Below, one piece after another: positions 27,484 through 36,985 of a stretch of DNA of 64,000 nucleotides. Source of the DNA: Porifericola rhodea (GTDB lineage Bacteria > Bacteroidota > Bacteroidia > Cytophagales > Cyclobacteriaceae); the NCBI RefSeq assembly GCF_030506305.1, contig NZ_CP119421.1, positions 1,542,354-1,606,353 on the forward strand, in the 5' to 3' direction. The notes under the pieces are model-generated. The model ran no database searches, was not told the DNA's origin, and saw nothing but the letters and a program-made list of their open reading frames with translations. The translations under genes and the position numbers were made by a program. Every line of letters begins with the position of its first letter. Within the stretch, counting starts at the first letter, position 1.

Positions 27484-29286
27484 ATGAATAGATATATATT
27501 AAAAGTCACTATAGCATTGGCCGTGTTTATGTTCGGCTGCAATGACGATTTTCTGGACCGACAACCTCTTGATGGGATCAGTAATGAAGTATTCTGGAAC
27601 ACAGAAAATGACCTTAAAGTATACAATAATAGTTTGTATAACCTGGCTAGATCCGACAACAATGTTCCGATTTTAATGGGGCATGACGCCGGTTTCAGTA
27701 GCCATCGTTGGGGAATCTGGCATGTCTCTGGCTTTACTGATGATACCGCCCCTCGCCACTCACGCCACGATTTCTATCAGAGGGTAAGGGCTGGTAGGCA
27801 TAATATACCCAACAATCCCGCATGGTATGGCTACCAAGGTTGGAATTTTGTGCGTGCTATTAACTTTGGAATGGAAAACTATGGCAAAGCAGTTATCCCG
27901 GATCAAGGGGACATTTCTGGTGAGGACATACGCAATTACTATATAGGAGAGGCTCGTCTTTTCCGAGGCTGGTTCTATGCCGAAAAAGCTCATAAGTTTG
28001 GCGATGTGCAGTGGTTGGAACAAACAGTAAACATAGACGATGAGGATATACTGTATGGCGAACGTGATGACCGTAACTTTGTCATGGATAAGGTGCTGGA
28101 AGACTTACAATTTGCCGCCCAAAACCTTCCTGAAGACTGGGAGGATGGAAACGCACCTGGCCGCTTGAACCGCTGGGCGGCTCTGCTAGTACTATCGCGT
28201 GTAGCTCTTTACGAAGGTAGCTGGAGAAAATACCATGGACTAGGTGACGCTCAGCCCTGGTTTCAGGTAGCTGCCGATGCTGCATTAGACCTGATTCAAA
28301 ATGGCCCTTACGCATTGTACAGCACCGGAGACCCTAGTATGGATTACAATGCTATCCATCGGATGACCGACCTGTCTGGCAATCCAGAAGTACTATACTG
28401 GAGACGATATGAATTGGGTATTTTGACTAATCATGTCCAAAGCTACCACCGCAGTTATAATGGTGGCGCTACCAAAAGTCTTGTAGAGGATTACCTCTGC
28501 ACTGATGGTCTGCCTATTACACTTTCCAGCGAGTATAAGGGTGACGAAGTCTTTGAAGATATCTTTGAAAACCGTGATCCCCGTCTACGCCAGACCATAC
28601 TTCACCCTGAAGATCAGGCCTTTTATATGTATGGCAACACTGATCCTGCTGTAGCAGATTATCCTAAAATTCAGGGTCAGACCAAGCCTGGTCAGGCTTC
28701 TACTTCCGGCTACCATATTATCAAAGTCTATGATGTAAACGCAGCACATGCTACCTACAATACTTCTTCTACACCAGCCATTGTTCTTCGTTTTGGTGAG
28801 GCGCTTCTCAATTATGCCGAAGCCAAGGCTGAGTTAGGAACCATCACTCAGGCTGATTTAGACATGAGTATCAACCTATTGCGCGACCGGGTAGCCATGC
28901 CACATCTGGATATAAACCCTCCTATGGATCCTCGCTATGCAGATCTGGGTATTTCTTCTCTCTTGGTAGAAATTCGTCGCGAGCGCCGTATTGAGTTGTT
29001 TATGGAAGGCTTCCGTTATGATGATATCCGCCGATGGAAGCAGGGAAAACTACTGGAGAACAAAGATCTGGGCATGCGATGGGATGCTTCTGCACAACAG
29101 CGATTTGACCCCGATGGTGAGGCTACTATTGGTGTTACTGAGGTAAATGGCGTACAGTACCTAGATATATATGCAGGTACCGACTATGCTGAGCCTGTGT
29201 TTGACGAAAGTAAGCATTATCTCTGGCCAATTCCTATTAATGAAATATCCCAAAATTCCAACCTGGGGCAAAACCCCGGCTGGTAA
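27484..29286 (+). CDS. SusD/RagB surface glycan-binding lipoprotein
   Basis: A 600-aa lipoprotein (Cys19 in MFGCNDDFLD) that forms the lid on the SusC barrel and binds the glycan at the cell surface. The N-terminal signature DDFLDRQPLDGISNEVFWNT and the TPR-like helices (YIGEARLFRGWFYAEKAHKFG) are typical, and the C-terminus ends in PIPINEISQNSNLGQNPGW as in most SusD proteins. Length is in the normal range. It follows susC by 20 bases and is followed by a strong terminator hairpin at 29323-29365, so lyase genes downstream may be expressed at a lower level or from their own promoter. Confidence 0.95.
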   Translation: MNRYILKVTIALAVFMFGCNDDFLDRQPLDGISNEVFWNTENDLKVYNNSLYNLARSDNNVPILMGHDAGFSSHRWGIWHVSGFTDDTAPRHSRHDFYQRVRAGRHNIPNNPAWYGYQGWNFVRAINFGMENYGKAVIPDQGDISGEDIRNYYIGEARLFRGWFYAEKAHKFGDVQWLEQTVNIDDEDILYGERDDRNFVMDKVLEDLQFAAQNLPEDWEDGNAPGRLNRWAALLVLSRVALYEGSWRKYHGLGDAQPWFQVAADAALDLIQNGPYALYSTGDPSMDYNAIHRMTDLSGNPEVLYWRRYELGILTNHVQSYHRSYNGGATKSLVEDYLCTDGLPITLSSEYKGDEVFEDIFENRDPRLRQTILHPEDQAFYMYGNTDPAVADYPKIQGQTKPGQASTSGYHIIKVYDVNAAHATYNTSSTPAIVLRFGEALLNYAEAKAELGTITQADLDMSINLLRDRVAMPHLDINPPMDPRYADLGISSLLVEIRRERRIELFMEGFRYDDIRRWKQGKLLENKDLGMRWDASAQQRFDPDGEATIGVTEVNGVQYLDIYAGTDYAEPVFDESKHYLWPIPINEISQNSNLGQNPGW

Positions 29287-29322
29287 GAGGGCTTGATTTC
29301 CGAACACTAAACCACTAAATTT

Positions 29323-29365
29323 TAGACAAAGCCGTACTCCTTGTTTCGGCTTTGTCTATTTTTTT
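29323..29365 (+). terminator. Intrinsic terminator after susD
   Basis: TAGACAAAGCCG (29323-29334) pairs perfectly with CGGCTTTGTCTA (29347-29358), a 12-bp stem with a 12-base loop, followed by seven T (29359-29365). This lies between susD and the PL8 lyase gene. Confidence 0.85.
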
Positions 29366-29386
29366 ATACCAAAGACCAATCCCGAC

Positions 29387-31651
29387 ATGAGTCTTTACCC
29401 ATCAACAACCTACTTATTACTACTTTCCCTGTTTCTGCCTTTTCACATAAATGCTCAGGCATACTCCGGCCCATCTCACTTTTTTTCGCAAGAGCAAGCT
29501 ATAGTCCTAAAGGAACAAGCTGAGCAGTCCAGCCAAGAAGGTCTGGAAGTCCTCAGAAAGAAAGTAATTGCGGAACTAATGGAAAAAAAAGTGAATGATA
29601 ATCAGATCACCTCACTGATGAGTACCCAGCAGAAAGATGGCCGTTGGCCAGGCATAAACTATCAGGACGTATCGCGCACCGGATTTGAGCACAGTATCCA
29701 CCTGGAAAACATGATTCTCCTGAGCAGGGCATATAAAAGCTCATCTTCGCAATATTTTCAAGATACTAAGCTTAAGCAGGCGTTTGATCAGGCATTTCAG
29801 TTCTGGGTACAGCATGATTTTATCTGTGATAATTGGTGGTGGAACCAGATAGGCACCCCAGATCGCTTACTGGCCTCTATGCTTATTATGGACGAAAGTT
29901 TGAGCGAAGAGCAAAAAAATAAAGCTGCACCTATTGTAGGTAGAGCTACTTTAGATGCCTGGGGGGCCAGGCCGGGTGGAGACCTCATTAAGATTGCTGG
30001 TATTTGGGGTAAGTATGCTCTTTTTACCCGCGATAGTGCTACCCTTAACCTGGTCGTAAAAACTATGGCCAGCGAAATAGCCTTTGCCGCGGACAGAAAC
30101 ACCCCTGAAGATCGCCGGGGGCTGCAAACTGATATGAGCTTTCATCATCGTCACGACCGAGTTACCTCCACCCTTTCTTATGGCTTAGGCTATGCTAAGG
30201 CCTTTGCAGACTGGGCAGCAAAAGTCGCAGGAACCGAATACCGTTTTCCCGAAGATAAAATAAAGCTCTTGGTAGATTTTTATCTGGATGGCATCTGTAA
30301 GACTACCGTATATGGCAAATACCCTGACCCCGGAGCAAAAAACAGAAGCCTCTCCCGCAAGGGCACCCTTTGGGCTTATACAGATCAGCTTCCTGCTAAA
30401 CTTTTACAGGCTACAGACTACCGAAAAGACGAACTAAAAGAAATCATACAAATCCGAAGCGGAGAAGTTAAACCTCGTTTAAAGTTTAACCGCTTTTACT
30501 GGCATACGGAGTATCTGAGCCACCAGCGCCCAAACTACTTTACCTCAGTACGGATGCACTCTTCTCGCAACCATACTATGGAAGAACCTTACAATGGAGA
30601 AGGACTCAGAAACCATCATCTTGGCGATGGCTCTAACTTTATATCTCGTACCGGGCAGGAGTATACTAATATATTTCCGGTCTGGGACTGGCAAAAGATA
30701 CCAGGTACCACTGTAGTACAAAAGCCTGCACTGCCTTCCGAAAAAGAGATACAAAAGAAAGGAAAAACAGATTTTGTTGGAGCAGTGACCGATGGTACGT
30801 ATGGCCTTGCTGCTTTTGACTTCAAGAGTGCTCACGATGCATTAGCAGCAAAGAAGGTATGGTTCTTTTTTGATCAGGAATACATAAGTCTGGGAGCAGG
30901 CATACAGTCTGCTGAAAAATACCCGGTAGTTACCACCCTTAACCAATGCCTGCTTAAGGGAGATGTTTTGTTAATGGACAACAGGCAGGTAAAAAAAATT
31001 GCCCATGGCCAACATCAGTTAAATAAGGTCAGTGGAGTATGGCACGATAGCATTGCCTATTACTTTTTATCCCCTGCTTCTGTAAACCTGAGTAAGCAGA
31101 CAGCAAGTGGCAATTGGCGGCTGATCAACCATCAATCTACTTATACAGATCAAGAGATTCGTAAAGATGTATTTAAACTTTGGCTGGAGCATGGTAGTAA
31201 GCCCAATGATGCCACTTATGCTTATATAGTAGTGCCTGCTCTAAGTTCGGAGAGTTTTAAAACATATGCTAAAGCTTTACCTCTGGAAGTTCTCGCCAAC
31301 ACTCCTCAAATACAGGCTGTAAGGCATAGCGAACTGGGTATTACACAGCTTGTATTTTACCAGCCGGGTAGCCTTCAGCTTAGTAAAAACATGAACATCA
31401 CTGTTCCACAAGCTGCGATCGTAATGCTGCAAACCGAAGGAGACTTCGTTAAAAAAATTAGTGTAAGTGACCCCACTCGTAAGCTCCAAAAGATCTCAAT
31501 CTCATTAAGTAGCAAAATAGAAGGTAGCCATGAAAATATTTCTGCTCAATGGGACGAAAACAGCAGGCAAACACAGATAGAGTTTGACCTCCCGCAGGGA
31601 GAGTATGCCGGCCAAAGCGTAAGTATGCTCCCCGAATCTCTAGGCAAATAA
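29387..31651 (+). CDS. Polysaccharide lyase family 8 (chondroitin/hyaluronate/xanthan lyase type)
   Basis: A 754-aa secreted lyase (signal peptide about 1-24, ending INAQ) that cleaves uronic-acid glycans by beta-elimination. The alpha-toroid carries NWWWNQIGTPDR at 149-160. The catalytic pair fits His256 and Tyr265 in SFHHRHD ... LSYG, nine residues apart as in chondroitin AC lyase, with Arg320 and Arg324 (NRSLSR) in the positions of its two arginines. The beta-sandwich part has HHLGDGSNFISRTGQEY and WDWQKIPGTTV, strong PL8 features. The segment at 193-200 reads GARPGGDL where many PL8 enzymes have a GAN motif with the charge-neutralising Asn, so I cannot place that residue. Substrate within PL8 cannot be decided. 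Confidence 0.88.
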   Translation: MSLYPSTTYLLLLSLFLPFHINAQAYSGPSHFFSQEQAIVLKEQAEQSSQEGLEVLRKKVIAELMEKKVNDNQITSLMSTQQKDGRWPGINYQDVSRTGFEHSIHLENMILLSRAYKSSSSQYFQDTKLKQAFDQAFQFWVQHDFICDNWWWNQIGTPDRLLASMLIMDESLSEEQKNKAAPIVGRATLDAWGARPGGDLIKIAGIWGKYALFTRDSATLNLVVKTMASEIAFAADRNTPEDRRGLQTDMSFHHRHDRVTSTLSYGLGYAKAFADWAAKVAGTEYRFPEDKIKLLVDFYLDGICKTTVYGKYPDPGAKNRSLSRKGTLWAYTDQLPAKLLQATDYRKDELKEIIQIRSGEVKPRLKFNRFYWHTEYLSHQRPNYFTSVRMHSSRNHTMEEPYNGEGLRNHHLGDGSNFISRTGQEYTNIFPVWDWQKIPGTTVVQKPALPSEKEIQKKGKTDFVGAVTDGTYGLAAFDFKSAHDALAAKKVWFFFDQEYISLGAGIQSAEKYPVVTTLNQCLLKGDVLLMDNRQVKKIAHGQHQLNKVSGVWHDSIAYYFLSPASVNLSKQTASGNWRLINHQSTYTDQEIRKDVFKLWLEHGSKPNDATYAYIVVPALSSESFKTYAKALPLEVLANTPQIQAVRHSELGITQLVFYQPGSLQLSKNMNITVPQAAIVMLQTEGDFVKKISVSDPTRKLQKISISLSSKIEGSHENISAQWDENSRQTQIEFDLPQGEYAGQSVSMLPESLGK

Positions 31652-31692
31652 TTCTATTAACTAACATACACAACTTTCAACAACCTAAACAC

Positions 31693-33588
31693 ATGTTACA
31701 TTCAAAAAAACTTTATGCGAAGAGTGTACCTGTCTTTGCACTCTGCCTGCTACTGGCTCTGCTGAGTAGCCATGCGCTTTTCTCTACCGCACAAACTAAT
31801 GATGACCCTCCCAAGCTGGACAACCCTATGGATGTACAGTACCTCAAAAAGAAGTTGCACAAAAGCTCACCTCGCCTTGTACTTACGCCATCTATAGAAA
31901 AACACCTGAAGAAAGACCTAAAATCTGATCCGGTAGTTAAAAACATGTACGAGGTACTCAAGCTGAATGCTGAAAAAATTCAAACCCAAGCCCTCTTGGA
32001 GCATACAGTGATAGGCAGACGTCTGCTCAGAACCTCTCGCGATATGCTATACCGTATGAATGTACTGGGTATGGTGTACCGCATAGACCGCGATGAAAAA
32101 GTATTGAACCGTATTAATGACGAGCTATTGGCAGTCTGTAACTTTAAAGACTGGAACCCCTCCCACTACCTGGATGTAGCCGAGATGGCTATGGCAGTGG
32201 CCTTAGCGGTAGACTGGGTAGGAGAAGACCTGCCCGAATCTACCGTAGAGCAGGCAAAAGAAGCTCTCATTCATAAGGGCATTAACCCCAGCTACAACGA
32301 AAGCGGAAACGTAGGCTGGATTGCCGGCTCTAATAACTGGAATCAGGTCTGTAATGGAGGTATGATTGCCGCTTCTATCGTTATTGCTGAAAAAGACCCT
32401 GAGCTGGCTGCCAAAACTATTCACCGAGCTCTAGAAGGTATGCCACATGCCTTGGTAGAGTATGGCCCGGATGGCGTATATCCTGAAGGTTCCACCTATT
32501 GGACCTATGGCACCAGCTACTCTGTACTAACAGCTTCTATTCTGGAAAGTGCGTTCGGTTCAGATTTTGGCCTGGGAGATTACCCTGCTTTTAAAGAAAG
32601 TGCTATGTTTAAAGTCTTGAGCGTTGCCCCCTCTGGTTGGTACTACAACTTTGCCGACTGTGGAGATATGCGAAAAGAAAATGGTGATATTACTCTTGCC
32701 TGGTTTGCTGCCAAAAGTGGCGATGACATTTATTATGAAAAAGAGCGTTTTCTAAAGGCTCCCGAAGAAATGGGAGATCTGAGTCGTTTTGCCGGGGCGG
32801 GCCTTGTATGGCTTTCGCAATACGAAAGTAAAGGCGAAAGCTCACTCCCTACTGCCTGGAAAGGTGAAGGAGCTAACCCAATAGTAATTTTCAGAGGAGA
32901 AGGGAAAGAAGGATACTACTTTGGAGGCAAGGGAGGCCGAGGTACTGTAAACCACGGCAATATGGATGCCGGTTCATTTATTTTTGAGCTGAATGGTGTT
33001 CGCTGGGTAATTGATCCAGGCAACCAATCTTACCATCAACTGGAAAAAACCGGATTTAACCTTTGGGGAAGATGCCAGGACTGCGAACGCTGGACCTTAC
33101 TTACAAAAAATAACTTTGGCCATAGCACCCTTACAGTGAACGATAAACTTCATCATACAGATGGCTTTGCCTCTATACAGGATTTTAAAGATGGAGACCA
33201 ACCTGAAACTACCATTGATATGACTAAAGTCTTTGGTGAAGATCTGGAAAATGCCAGCCGCAGGTTCGTAAAAGAAAATGAAAAATCTCTACTTATAGAA
33301 GATGAGTTCACGATCAACTCTAATACTAAAATGATTAGCTGGCAGCTGATGACTACTGCTGATGTTGAACTAACAGAGGAAGGAGCTATTTTGCATCAGG
33401 ATGGCAAAAAGCTCCGCGTGGAGAACCTTACACACCCGGACTTAAAACTATCTGTGATTTCTCTGGATCCGGCACCGCACGAATTAGACAGAAATATAGA
33501 AAATCTGAAGCGGCTTGAAATTCGTATGCCTGCTCATATTTTTGACGATAAGCAGAACAAGCTACAGGTAAGACTCTCCGCATTATAA
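31693..33588 (+). CDS. Heparinase II/III family polysaccharide lyase
   Basis: A 631-aa secreted protein with an N-terminal signal segment (about 12-34). An (alpha/alpha) toroid domain (about 60-380) contains SNNWNQVCNGG at 213-223, His252 and the tyrosines of YPEGSTYWTYG (263-273). The heparinase II/III beta-sheet domain follows: VNHGNMDAGSFIFELNG with His421, then WVIDPGNQSYHQLE. These supply candidate Asn, His and Tyr residues for beta-elimination of a uronic-acid polymer. It lies 41 bases after the PL8 lyase gene and is likely co-transcribed with it. Together they suggest a polymer with at least two kinds of uronic linkage, or stepwise endo and exo attack; this is inference. Confidence 0.87.
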   Translation: MLHSKKLYAKSVPVFALCLLLALLSSHALFSTAQTNDDPPKLDNPMDVQYLKKKLHKSSPRLVLTPSIEKHLKKDLKSDPVVKNMYEVLKLNAEKIQTQALLEHTVIGRRLLRTSRDMLYRMNVLGMVYRIDRDEKVLNRINDELLAVCNFKDWNPSHYLDVAEMAMAVALAVDWVGEDLPESTVEQAKEALIHKGINPSYNESGNVGWIAGSNNWNQVCNGGMIAASIVIAEKDPELAAKTIHRALEGMPHALVEYGPDGVYPEGSTYWTYGTSYSVLTASILESAFGSDFGLGDYPAFKESAMFKVLSVAPSGWYYNFADCGDMRKENGDITLAWFAAKSGDDIYYEKERFLKAPEEMGDLSRFAGAGLVWLSQYESKGESSLPTAWKGEGANPIVIFRGEGKEGYYFGGKGGRGTVNHGNMDAGSFIFELNGVRWVIDPGNQSYHQLEKTGFNLWGRCQDCERWTLLTKNNFGHSTLTVNDKLHHTDGFASIQDFKDGDQPETTIDMTKVFGEDLENASRRFVKENEKSLLIEDEFTINSNTKMISWQLMTTADVELTEEGAILHQDGKKLRVENLTHPDLKLSVISLDPAPHELDRNIENLKRLEIRMPAHIFDDKQNKLQVRLSAL

Positions 33589-33593
33589 TTTTT

Positions 33594-33636
33594 GAAGTTT
33601 AGGGGAGAGAAATTTAAACTTTCCCCTATCAACTTC
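33594..33636 (+). terminator. Possible hairpin terminator after the lyase operon
   Basis: AGGGGA (33601-33606) pairs with TCCCCT (33622-33627) and outer arms GAAGTT (33594-33599) and AACTTC (33631-33636) can extend it. No U run follows, so strength is doubtful. Confidence 0.35.
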
Positions 33637-33708
33637 GCAACGAGTTTCTGAGCTAACAGTTTAAGGCCTAATCCCACTCGCTAAAATCGGATTATGTATC
33701 GGTCTTCC

Positions 33709-33738
33709 TTGTCAATGCCGCTAATTGTCCTATTTTTG
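33709..33738 (+). promoter_or_regulatory. Bacteroidota-type promoter of sucD
   Basis: TATTTTTG at 33731-33738 matches the -7 consensus TAnnTTTG exactly; TTG at 33709-33711 is a -33 candidate with a 19-base spacer. Transcription should start near 33745, which rules out a GTG start at 33738 and supports ATG 33762. Confidence 0.6.
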
Positions 33739-33761
33739 TGAAAAAATTTAACCGATACAGC

Positions 33762-34637
33762 ATGAGCGTTTTAGTTAATAAAGATTCCAAAGTCCTGGTA
33801 CAAGGTTTCACTGGTTCGGAAGGTACTTTCCATGCCGGACAGATGATAGAATACGGAACCAATGTAGTAGGCGGTGTAACTCCTGGTAAAGGAGGACAAA
33901 CTCATCTTGATCGCCCCGTTTTTAACTCAGTACAGGAAGGTGTAGACCAGACTGGTGCTGATGTTTCTATCATATTTGTACCCCCTGCATTTGCCGCAGA
34001 TGCTATTATGGAAGCAGCAAATGCCGGTATCAAAGTTGTCGTGGCCATTACTGAAGGTATTCCAGTAAAGGATATGATGATTGCCAAAGACTACATTAAA
34101 GACAAAGGTGTTACGCTCATCGGTCCTAACTGCCCGGGAGTTATTACTCCAGAAGAAGCCAAAGTAGGTATTATGCCTGGTTTTGTGTTTAAAAAAGGTA
34201 GCATAGGCATTGTATCTAAGTCAGGTACTCTAACTTACGAAGCTGCTGACCAGGTAGTAAAAGCTGGTTTAGGAATATCTACTGCTATTGGTATTGGCGG
34301 TGACCCTATTATCGGTACCTCTACTAAACAGGCAGTACAATTACTGATGGAAGACCCTGAAACCGAAGCTATCGTTATGATCGGTGAAATCGGAGGTAAC
34401 TACGAAGCAGAAGCTGCCCGCTGGATTCAGGAAAACGGTAATAAGAAGCCTGTAGTTGGCTTTATTGCTGGACAAACAGCACCTCCCGGCCGTCGTATGG
34501 GCCATGCTGGTGCTATCATTGGTGGTAAAGATGATACCGCTGCTGCAAAAATGAAAATTATGAGTGAATGCGGTCTTACAGTAGTAGATACCCCTGCAAA
34601 AATTGGTACTACTATAGCTGAAGCTCTTAATAAGTAA
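33762..34637 (+). CDS. sucD: Succinate--CoA ligase subunit alpha
   Basis: The alpha subunit of succinyl-CoA synthetase, which makes ATP or GTP from succinyl-CoA in the TCA cycle. The 291-aa protein has the CoA-binding Rossmann domain ([15 protein letters not shown], then [10 protein letters not shown]) and the phosphohistidine loop [15 protein letters not shown] with His248. I chose the ATG at 33762 because a promoter -7 element covers the alternative GTG at 33738, and because the result equals the normal family length. The beta subunit gene (sucC) is not adjacent and not in the window. A strong terminator at 34697-34723 follows, so the gene is transcribed alone. Confidence 0.97.
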   Translation: MSVLVNKDSKVLVQGFTGSEGTFHAGQMIEYGTNVVGGVTPGKGGQTHLDRPVFNSVQEGVDQTGADVSIIFVPPAFAADAIMEAANAGIKVVVAITEGIPVKDMMIAKDYIKDKGVTLIGPNCPGVITPEEAKVGIMPGFVFKKGSIGIVSKSGTLTYEAADQVVKAGLGISTAIGIGGDPIIGTSTKQAVQLLMEDPETEAIVMIGEIGGNYEAEAARWIQENGNKKPVVGFIAGQTAPPGRRMGHAGAIIGGKDDTAAAKMKIMSECGLTVVDTPAKIGTTIAEALNK

Positions 34638-34696
34638 TTATACTTTACCTGCTTTCAAAACTGATTTAAAGTTTTCCGAATAAATAAGCACAGAAG

Positions 34697-34723
34697 GCGG
34701 CTCCAAATGGGGCCGCTTTTTTT
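34697..34723 (+). terminator. Intrinsic terminator of sucD
   Basis: GCGGCTCC (34697-34704), loop AAAT, GGGGCCGC (34709-34716), then seven T. The 8-bp stem includes one wobble pair. Confidence 0.85.
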
Positions 34724-34759
34724 ATTAGCCGCCTTTCAATGTAACTTATTCAATATTTA

Positions 34760-34794
34760 TTGTTTATTTATTAGTAATCATAAAGATATATTTG
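34760..34794 (+). promoter_or_regulatory. Possible promoter of the AhpD-like gene
   Basis: TATATTTG at 34787-34794 is an exact TAnnTTTG element. A TTG at 34760-34762 is 24 bases upstream, a little far. Transcription from it would begin about 34800, giving a very short leader or none before ATG 34801 or 34810. Confidence 0.4.
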
Positions 34795-34809
34795 ATAGAA
34801 ATGATCTTT

Positions 34810-35379
34810 ATGAAAAGCACACAAAGGTTTTCAATTATAGAATATAATAAGGCCAATTCTGAGGTAATAACTATTAACAACGATACCATGCGTGAAATGG
34901 GTATTCCGTGTGTGCACAATTGGTTTAAATGCCAGGGAAATAACGCTACTTTATTTAGAGGAAACCGGGAGAAACTTAAATCCAGCCTATTGCAAGAAGG
35001 CGTTCCTTTTATTTTGAAGCAACTTATCATTTTTAACATTTCTCAAAAAAAAGGTTGCATCTACTGCGCCCATGCCCACAGATTAATGGAAGACAGCATG
35101 AGCAAAACTCTAACTGATCAGGAAGGCTTTAAAGTAAGCGAACATTCAGGAAGCGACTATATTCCTTCTGCTTACAACACAGCCATACGTATTGTCACAA
35201 AGGCAGCTCTTGACCCTGCCAGCACTACCCACAACGATTTTGAAGAGCTAAGAGATGTGGGATATACTGATCACGAAATTCAGGAGCTGATGAACCTGGC
35301 GGACCTAACAAGTATGCACAATACTACTGCAGATATCTCAGGGATAAAAATCAACAACGAACTTATGGAAACCAAGTAA
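34810..35379 (+). CDS. AhpD/carboxymuconolactone decarboxylase-like protein
   Basis: A helical protein of 189 aa from ATG 34810 (an in-frame ATG at 34801 would add three residues). The motif GCIYCAHAHRLM holds the CxxC plus His of AhpD-like peroxidase-related enzymes, which use the two Cys in thiol-disulfide reactions. The rest is all alpha, as in the CMD fold; family members often act in oxidative-stress defence, but no peroxiredoxin partner is next to it. It lies alone between the sucD terminator and the GAF kinase gene. A TAnnTTTG element directly upstream implies a leader of about 10 bases. Confidence 0.8.
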   Translation: MKSTQRFSIIEYNKANSEVITINNDTMREMGIPCVHNWFKCQGNNATLFRGNREKLKSSLLQEGVPFILKQLIIFNISQKKGCIYCAHAHRLMEDSMSKTLTDQEGFKVSEHSGSDYIPSAYNTAIRIVTKAALDPASTTHNDFEELRDVGYTDHEIQELMNLADLTSMHNTTADISGIKINNELMETK

Positions 35380-35416
35380 AGCCTGAAGCTCATAGAAGAG
35401 TAGACTTCTTCATACT

Positions 35417-35446
35417 GCCTATCTGATAGAAAGGATGGGCCTTTTT
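35417..35446 (+). terminator. Probable terminator after the AhpD-like gene
   Basis: GCCTATC (35417-35423) pairs with GATGGGC (35434-35440) with one wobble, followed by CTTTTT. Short but well placed, 38 bases after the stop. Confidence 0.45.
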
Positions 35447-35475
35447 AAATATCAATATTTATTTTTAGAGTACGA

Positions 35476-36834
35476 ATGGATCATCTGGATTTTGTTAACA
35501 AATCGTTACGCCTACGATACGAAGCCTTCTCCAAGTTTGCTACTAAAATCAACCGCGCCAACTCCGTTGATGAAATCAGTAGTGCTATCGCTTCTGACGT
35601 TAAGTTTGTAATTGATGCATTTGTTCTTCGTCTTACTGTAGTTAACGAGCACAACACTTATACCCTTGAGCTATTTAGAGAGCAATGTTCTTTTCATCAA
35701 AATCTGCAGGACCAACTCTCTCCACTAGAGCGAGCATCTCTGGCAAATGGGCAGCCACTGTCTCTGAACAAGACAGAAATTCAAAACTCTGATACACTGA
35801 GGGGTAGTATATTTGATCACCCCAAAGCACAGCACTTATTAATTTTACCCACAACTGTGTCTGATGAACAGCGCCTTATCTTTTTTATAGCCAATAAAAG
35901 TGAACAGGCTTACACAGAAATTGACTTTAGGTTTGCTAACCTGATCAGTGAGCTACTGACTACTAAAATTTCGCAGTTACTATTGATCAAGCAAATCGCT
36001 GATAATAACAAAGCTTTAGAAGAGGCTAACCAACAACTCTCGCAGCTTAATGAAGAAGTACGTACGCTAAACAGTGAACTAGAGCTAAAGGTAGATGAGC
36101 GTACCGGCAGACTTAAAGAAGCTCACATTGAACTGAATACACTTTTCTACCGCACCTCGCACGATTTCAGGCGACCACTCTCTGCCGTATTAGGCCTACT
36201 AGACCTTATGGAGATGAACCCTGATACTGAAGAACAGCCTATTATTACTCAGCATCTAAGAACTTCCGTACAGGAGCTGGATCGCATGCTTAACAAGCTA
36301 CAAACTATCAGCCTTACCGATCTGGATGACGAGGCAGTAGAATGTCTGAATTTTGAGCAAATTATTGAGAGGCTTAGCGCAAAGTACGAATGCAAACTCA
36401 AAGATCAGGGGATAGAAATGAGTTATCGCATCCATCTGCAAGGCTCTTACTATGCTCACCCTATGATGGTGGAAGCCATTATGGACAATATTATTGAAAA
36501 CTCTATCTGCTATTGCAATAAATATCAGCCCTACATTACCATTGATATTGGAGATGAAAGTGGACAATTACTAATACAAATTGCTGACAATGGTGATGGC
36601 ATAGAGCCTCAGCTACAACACAAGGTGTTTGATATGTACACTAAAACAAGCGCTCGCTCTACTGGCAATGGCCTTGGCCTGTATATCGTCAAAAAACTGA
36701 TGGATAAGCTAAAAGGTAAAATTATCCTTAAAAGCACATTTCAGCAGGGTACTTCAGTCGGGCTACACCTTCCGTTGCCGCAAACGCCTCCTTCTCTACC
36801 TGCACAAAACTCCACGGTGCTTAGCCCACATTAG
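35476..36834 (+). CDS. GAF-domain sensor histidine kinase, cytoplasmic
   Basis: A 452-aa protein with no membrane segment. A GAF-like sensor fold covers about 15-165, then a coiled coil (about 175-220). The HisKA dimerisation helix has the phospho-accepting His229 in TSHDFRRPLSAVLG. The ATPase domain has the N box MDNIIENSICY, G1 IADNGDGIEPQ and G2 GNGLGLYIVKKLM. It should autophosphorylate in response to an internal ligand, but no response regulator is adjacent, so the partner is elsewhere. The C-terminal 20 residues are Pro/Ser rich. Monocistronic by position. Confidence 0.9.
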   Translation: MDHLDFVNKSLRLRYEAFSKFATKINRANSVDEISSAIASDVKFVIDAFVLRLTVVNEHNTYTLELFREQCSFHQNLQDQLSPLERASLANGQPLSLNKTEIQNSDTLRGSIFDHPKAQHLLILPTTVSDEQRLIFFIANKSEQAYTEIDFRFANLISELLTTKISQLLLIKQIADNNKALEEANQQLSQLNEEVRTLNSELELKVDERTGRLKEAHIELNTLFYRTSHDFRRPLSAVLGLLDLMEMNPDTEEQPIITQHLRTSVQELDRMLNKLQTISLTDLDDEAVECLNFEQIIERLSAKYECKLKDQGIEMSYRIHLQGSYYAHPMMVEAIMDNIIENSICYCNKYQPYITIDIGDESGQLLIQIADNGDGIEPQLQHKVFDMYTKTSARSTGNGLGLYIVKKLMDKLKGKIILKSTFQQGTSVGLHLPLPQTPPSLPAQNSTVLSPH

Positions 36835-36985
36835 GTCAATTAAAATACTGACAGATAGCCTATTAAGCCTGTTTTAAGCTAATGTTACCATATTATTATG
36901 CTTAGTACGGCTTAGTCTCCATTCCGGCCTGGCTTAGTATATTGACGAAGCTATTCTTCATTACACAACTAACCAAGTTCAAGCC

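Noticed and set aside
33738-33761. GTG 33738 as the sucD start
   Set aside because: It is part of the -7 element; ATG 33762 gives the normal SucD length.
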